Of a stretch of 64,000 nucleotides of DNA, positions 61,688-64,000 are shown in pieces; position 1 is the stretch's first letter, and each line of letters starts with the position of its first letter. The stretch is from Trichomonas vaginalis G3 (taxonomy: Eukaryota > Parabasalia > Trichomonadida > Trichomonadidae): positions 25,525,411 to 25,589,410 of the forward strand of contig NC_067203.1 in assembly GCF_026262505.1 (NCBI RefSeq). Direction: 5' to 3'. The position numbers and the translations under genes are program-made. The notes under the pieces are model-generated. The model had not been told where the DNA came from. It was given only the letters and a program-made list of their open reading frames with translations, and searched no databases.

Positions 61688-62251
61688 ATGAATCACACAT
61701 GCAAGTGCATGTGTGGGAATATCTCCTGCTGCGGCCGGGTCCTTAGAAGCGTTGAGTTAGCAAATATTGTGGATGACTTCCAAAAAATCCATGGATCTAA
61801 ATGTTGCAATTTTTTAATGATCCATGATGGCTCAATCTCCATTAAAAACCAGTTAAGCATTCAAGTAGTTAAAGATCAAAGTGATTGCATGGATATATTA
61901 TGCAGAGATTGTAAGCAAGTCCTCTCGATTAAGCACGTTCATAAATATTTTGTCGCAATTTTAAGCACAAACGGAATACCAAATAACAGAAGAATATCAT
62001 CTCCTGCTGGTGGCTCGCCATTTCAAGTCATCGACAGCTCAAAATTTTCAAGGTTCTTTACTGTCACTGGGTATGATGAGGGTGGAATAATTGACCTTAC
62101 AGATGAAGCTAATAGCGACGATTCTAATTCTTTATTAGATCAATTTGAAGATGCAGATTTCGAATTGATGTTTTCCGCCAATACGACCCCATTTGTTGGA
62201 TCGTTTAGGGACAACTTCTTTTATAATGGATCAAGTCCATTATTAGTATAG
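61688..62251 (+). CDS. Cys-rich small protein with acidic C-terminus, unknown
   Basis: 187 residues. The first 17 hold CKCMCGNISCC, and a second cluster CMDILCRDCKQVLSIKHVH is at about 68-85, together likely zinc-binding. Then an acidic Ser/Asp region (DLTDEANSDDSNSLLDQFEDADFELMF, about 135-162) like a transcription activation segment. It could be a regulatory or ubiquitin-pathway protein, but no family is recognised. It is more GC-rich at the start than its flanks. Confidence 0.55.
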   Translation: MNHTCKCMCGNISCCGRVLRSVELANIVDDFQKIHGSKCCNFLMIHDGSISIKNQLSIQVVKDQSDCMDILCRDCKQVLSIKHVHKYFVAILSTNGIPNNRRISSPAGGSPFQVIDSSKFSRFFTVTGYDEGGIIDLTDEANSDDSNSLLDQFEDADFELMFSANTTPFVGSFRDNFFYNGSSPLLV

Positions 62252-62554
62252 AGCTTTATTATAGAGAATAAAGTAGAGACTATTCTTTCACTTTATTTTT
62301 CATTATTTTTCAATCGAGTTGCAACAGGTATAACTTAGAACTTTGAAGAAAGTCAGATTGCTTATAATATATTTATCTATCAAGGGTAGAAAAAAAAATT
62401 TGAAGTCACAATTTTGTAGGTTGCAGCTGCATTTATCACATTATATGATACCCAAATAATATGTAATCAAAGTTCATGTTTTTGTCTATTTAAGCATGAT
62501 AAAAATTCTGAAATATAAAATTAATACTAAGAATATAATTTTAATTAACAACGA
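62252..62554. other. Spacer between convergent genes
   Basis: AT-rich 3' flanks; TTCACTTTATTTTTCATTATT near 62288 resembles an initiator string but faces no gene. Confidence 0.35.
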
Positions 62555-63721
62555 TTAAACATCAGAATTGCGAGATCCCTCATGCAATTTCTTCTGATAG
62601 AAATGAATCTGTTTATCAAGAGATTCAATCATTTTGACAAATTTACTCATGGATACTTCCATCTTAGACTTAAAATCATCTATCTTCAAATCCCATTTCT
62701 TATTAAAGCATGCTATTTGGTTATCTATCTCTGCATTCTTTTTTTCGTATTTCGCATCTGCCGCTTTTTGCATTCTCTCTGTTTCTTTATTTTCAGCTTG
62801 CTCTTGGGCCTTGGCGATCCTCTTTTTCATCACTTTTACATTGGAATAGTTTCTTGCAGCGATCAATTTCTGATTTTCTTTCTTCATACTTTCAACTTCT
62901 GCAAAATTAGTATGCCGTTTAATATCTTTCTGCTCTACATATTCTTCTTCTGCAATATATTTCTTCATATCTGTATCTTCTGTTAATTTATCTTTAGCTT
63001 CATTGTATTGATTAATTAAAGTTTGCAATTCATATCTGTATCTTTCCTCTTCTTCAGCAGCTTTTCTTTGCACTAATTCTCGCTTCTTGTAAAGTTCATC
63101 TAACCTCTTCTTTTGTCTTTCAACAGAAGGGTTTTGTCTCTTGCGTAATGTATCGGTTGCTTTATCATAATTCTTGGCTTGCTCATAATTATCATGATCA
63201 ATTGCATCAAGACGGAGTTCGCTTATTCTTGAATTTAATATCTGCCTATAGTTCTCTGAAATTTGGGTAACCTCATTTCCTCTGATAAGTTCTTGTATGT
63301 CCTTATCTATTTGTTCAGGATCAATCGATTCTGAAGGAGTATTTTGACTTTGTGAAATTATTGAACTTTGTGATAATTCTGAAACAAAAGACATGTGTCC
63401 TTCTTCATCTAATGTTGAATTTTGCGATGAATTCATTGATATCTTTGAGCTTGTCGATAATTTGCTACGTGTTTGAGATCTTGCTGGTGATTTTACTGGT
63501 GTTTTAGCTGCTTTTTTAGGTAAAATAATAGGAGCCATATAATTCAATGCTGTAATAAGGTTTTTAATGCGCTCGACTCTTTCATAATCATTTAAAATCA
63601 ATGCTTCTTGCTTTTTAACAGATAAAATTGATATAAAATCAGGAGCATCATCTGGGTTAATTGAAGAGACATCCATTGAAGCAATTAAATCTTCAGCAAT
63701 TCTCTCATTTTCAGGATCCAT
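62555..63721 (-). CDS. Coiled-coil protein of trichomonad type
   Basis: 388 residues from ATG 63721; an upstream TTG is in frame but is not a likely start. A short N-terminal unit (MDPENERIAEDLIASMDVSS...ERVERIKNLITALNY, 1-65), a Ser/Thr-rich disordered part (75-140), a second helical unit with repeated LNDYERVERIK/DHDNYEQAKNYDKA-like motifs, and a long coiled coil (about 200-385). The coding strand has TTCATTTTTTTTA about 20 bases before the ATG, an initiator-like match. Function unknown; possibly cytoskeletal. Confidence 0.65.
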   Translation of the reverse strand: MDPENERIAEDLIASMDVSSINPDDAPDFISILSVKKQEALILNDYERVERIKNLITALNYMAPIILPKKAAKTPVKSPARSQTRSKLSTSSKISMNSSQNSTLDEEGHMSFVSELSQSSIISQSQNTPSESIDPEQIDKDIQELIRGNEVTQISENYRQILNSRISELRLDAIDHDNYEQAKNYDKATDTLRKRQNPSVERQKKRLDELYKKRELVQRKAAEEEERYRYELQTLINQYNEAKDKLTEDTDMKKYIAEEEYVEQKDIKRHTNFAEVESMKKENQKLIAARNYSNVKVMKKRIAKAQEQAENKETERMQKAADAKYEKKNAEIDNQIACFNKKWDLKIDDFKSKMEVSMSKFVKMIESLDKQIHFYQKKLHEGSRNSDV

Positions 63722-63763
63722 TGTTTTATAAAAAAAATGAAAACGAATTTTTAGAGTCAAAAA

Positions 63764-64000
63764 TCAATGCTTTTTTTGAAAGACATTAACCTTTGAATGT
63801 CCTTTGAGCCTTAAATCATATTCCATCAAATAGATATTTCCAATTTTTAATAATTGTATAAAAGATACCCTACTTTTCCAACATTTAGAAAACATGCATG
63901 ACCCCCTACCCAGGGTCCAAAAATTGGTATTTTCTGCGCTCAGGCAACATGAGTTTTTGGGCCGCCAAATGAATAGCTCAAATAGTTTCCTCATATAGAG
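63764..64000. other. Unusual GC-richer stretch at window end
   Basis: On the minus strand a 76-codon frame (CCLSAENTNFWTLGRGSCMF) is open, but it lies right before a gene promoter. The stretch 63895-63965 (AGGGTCC, GCGCTCAGGCAAC, GGGCCGCC) is richer in GC than nearby spacers and may be part of a repeat that continues past the window. Confidence 0.25.

Overview
The window is AT-rich nuclear DNA of a parabasalid flagellate, most like Trichomonas vaginalis or a close relative. I judge this from the gene families (BspA-like leucine-rich repeat protein, ankyrin proteins of the trichomonad type, a divergent tubby protein), uninterrupted genes separated by long AT-rich spacers, a trichomonad initiator-type promoter (TCACTTTTCATTG, 8336-8348) just before a WD40 gene, a complete Maverick/Polinton and a D,D34D mariner. 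The species cannot be fixed from the window alone.

Layout: 1-38.9 kb is host sequence. It holds a tubby-like gene cut by the window edge, a broken ankyrin gene, a type I membrane protein, a DCAF8-like WD40 protein, coiled-coil proteins, an elongator tRNA-Met, an HMG-box protein, a decayed kinase, a protein-mannosyltransferase-like membrane protein, a BspA-like protein without a clear start, an ankyrin protein, a PH-domain AGC (Akt-like) kinase, a giant 2,216-residue protein with a UBA domain and six repeated SANT-type modules, and a HAD phosphatase of bacterial look. A 0.5-kb element with terminal inverted repeats lies directly upstream of the Akt-like kinase.

39,411-58,490 is a Maverick (Polinton) with near-identical terminal inverted repeats of about 0.4 kb and a perfect 6-bp target duplication (TCGTTC). 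It carries major capsid protein, packaging ATPase, retroviral-type integrase, protein-primed type DNA polymerase B, a fibre-like protein with a phage tail-type end, and many small proteins. Several of its genes look broken (about eight to ten breaks in all), so it is treated as a young fossil. A 922-bp non-autonomous element sits inside its left terminal repeat. Seven pairs of tiny GC-rich hairpins, plus one single hairpin, are scattered through it and resemble the double-hairpin elements known from some mitochondrial genomes.

58,525-59,827 is a mariner with an apparently intact transposase, inserted only 28 bp beyond the Maverick target duplication. The remainder is host sequence with an ankyrin gene, a cysteine-rich small protein and a coiled-coil protein.

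The strongest candidates for something undescribed are the giant UBA/SANT-module protein and the double-hairpin family in the Maverick.
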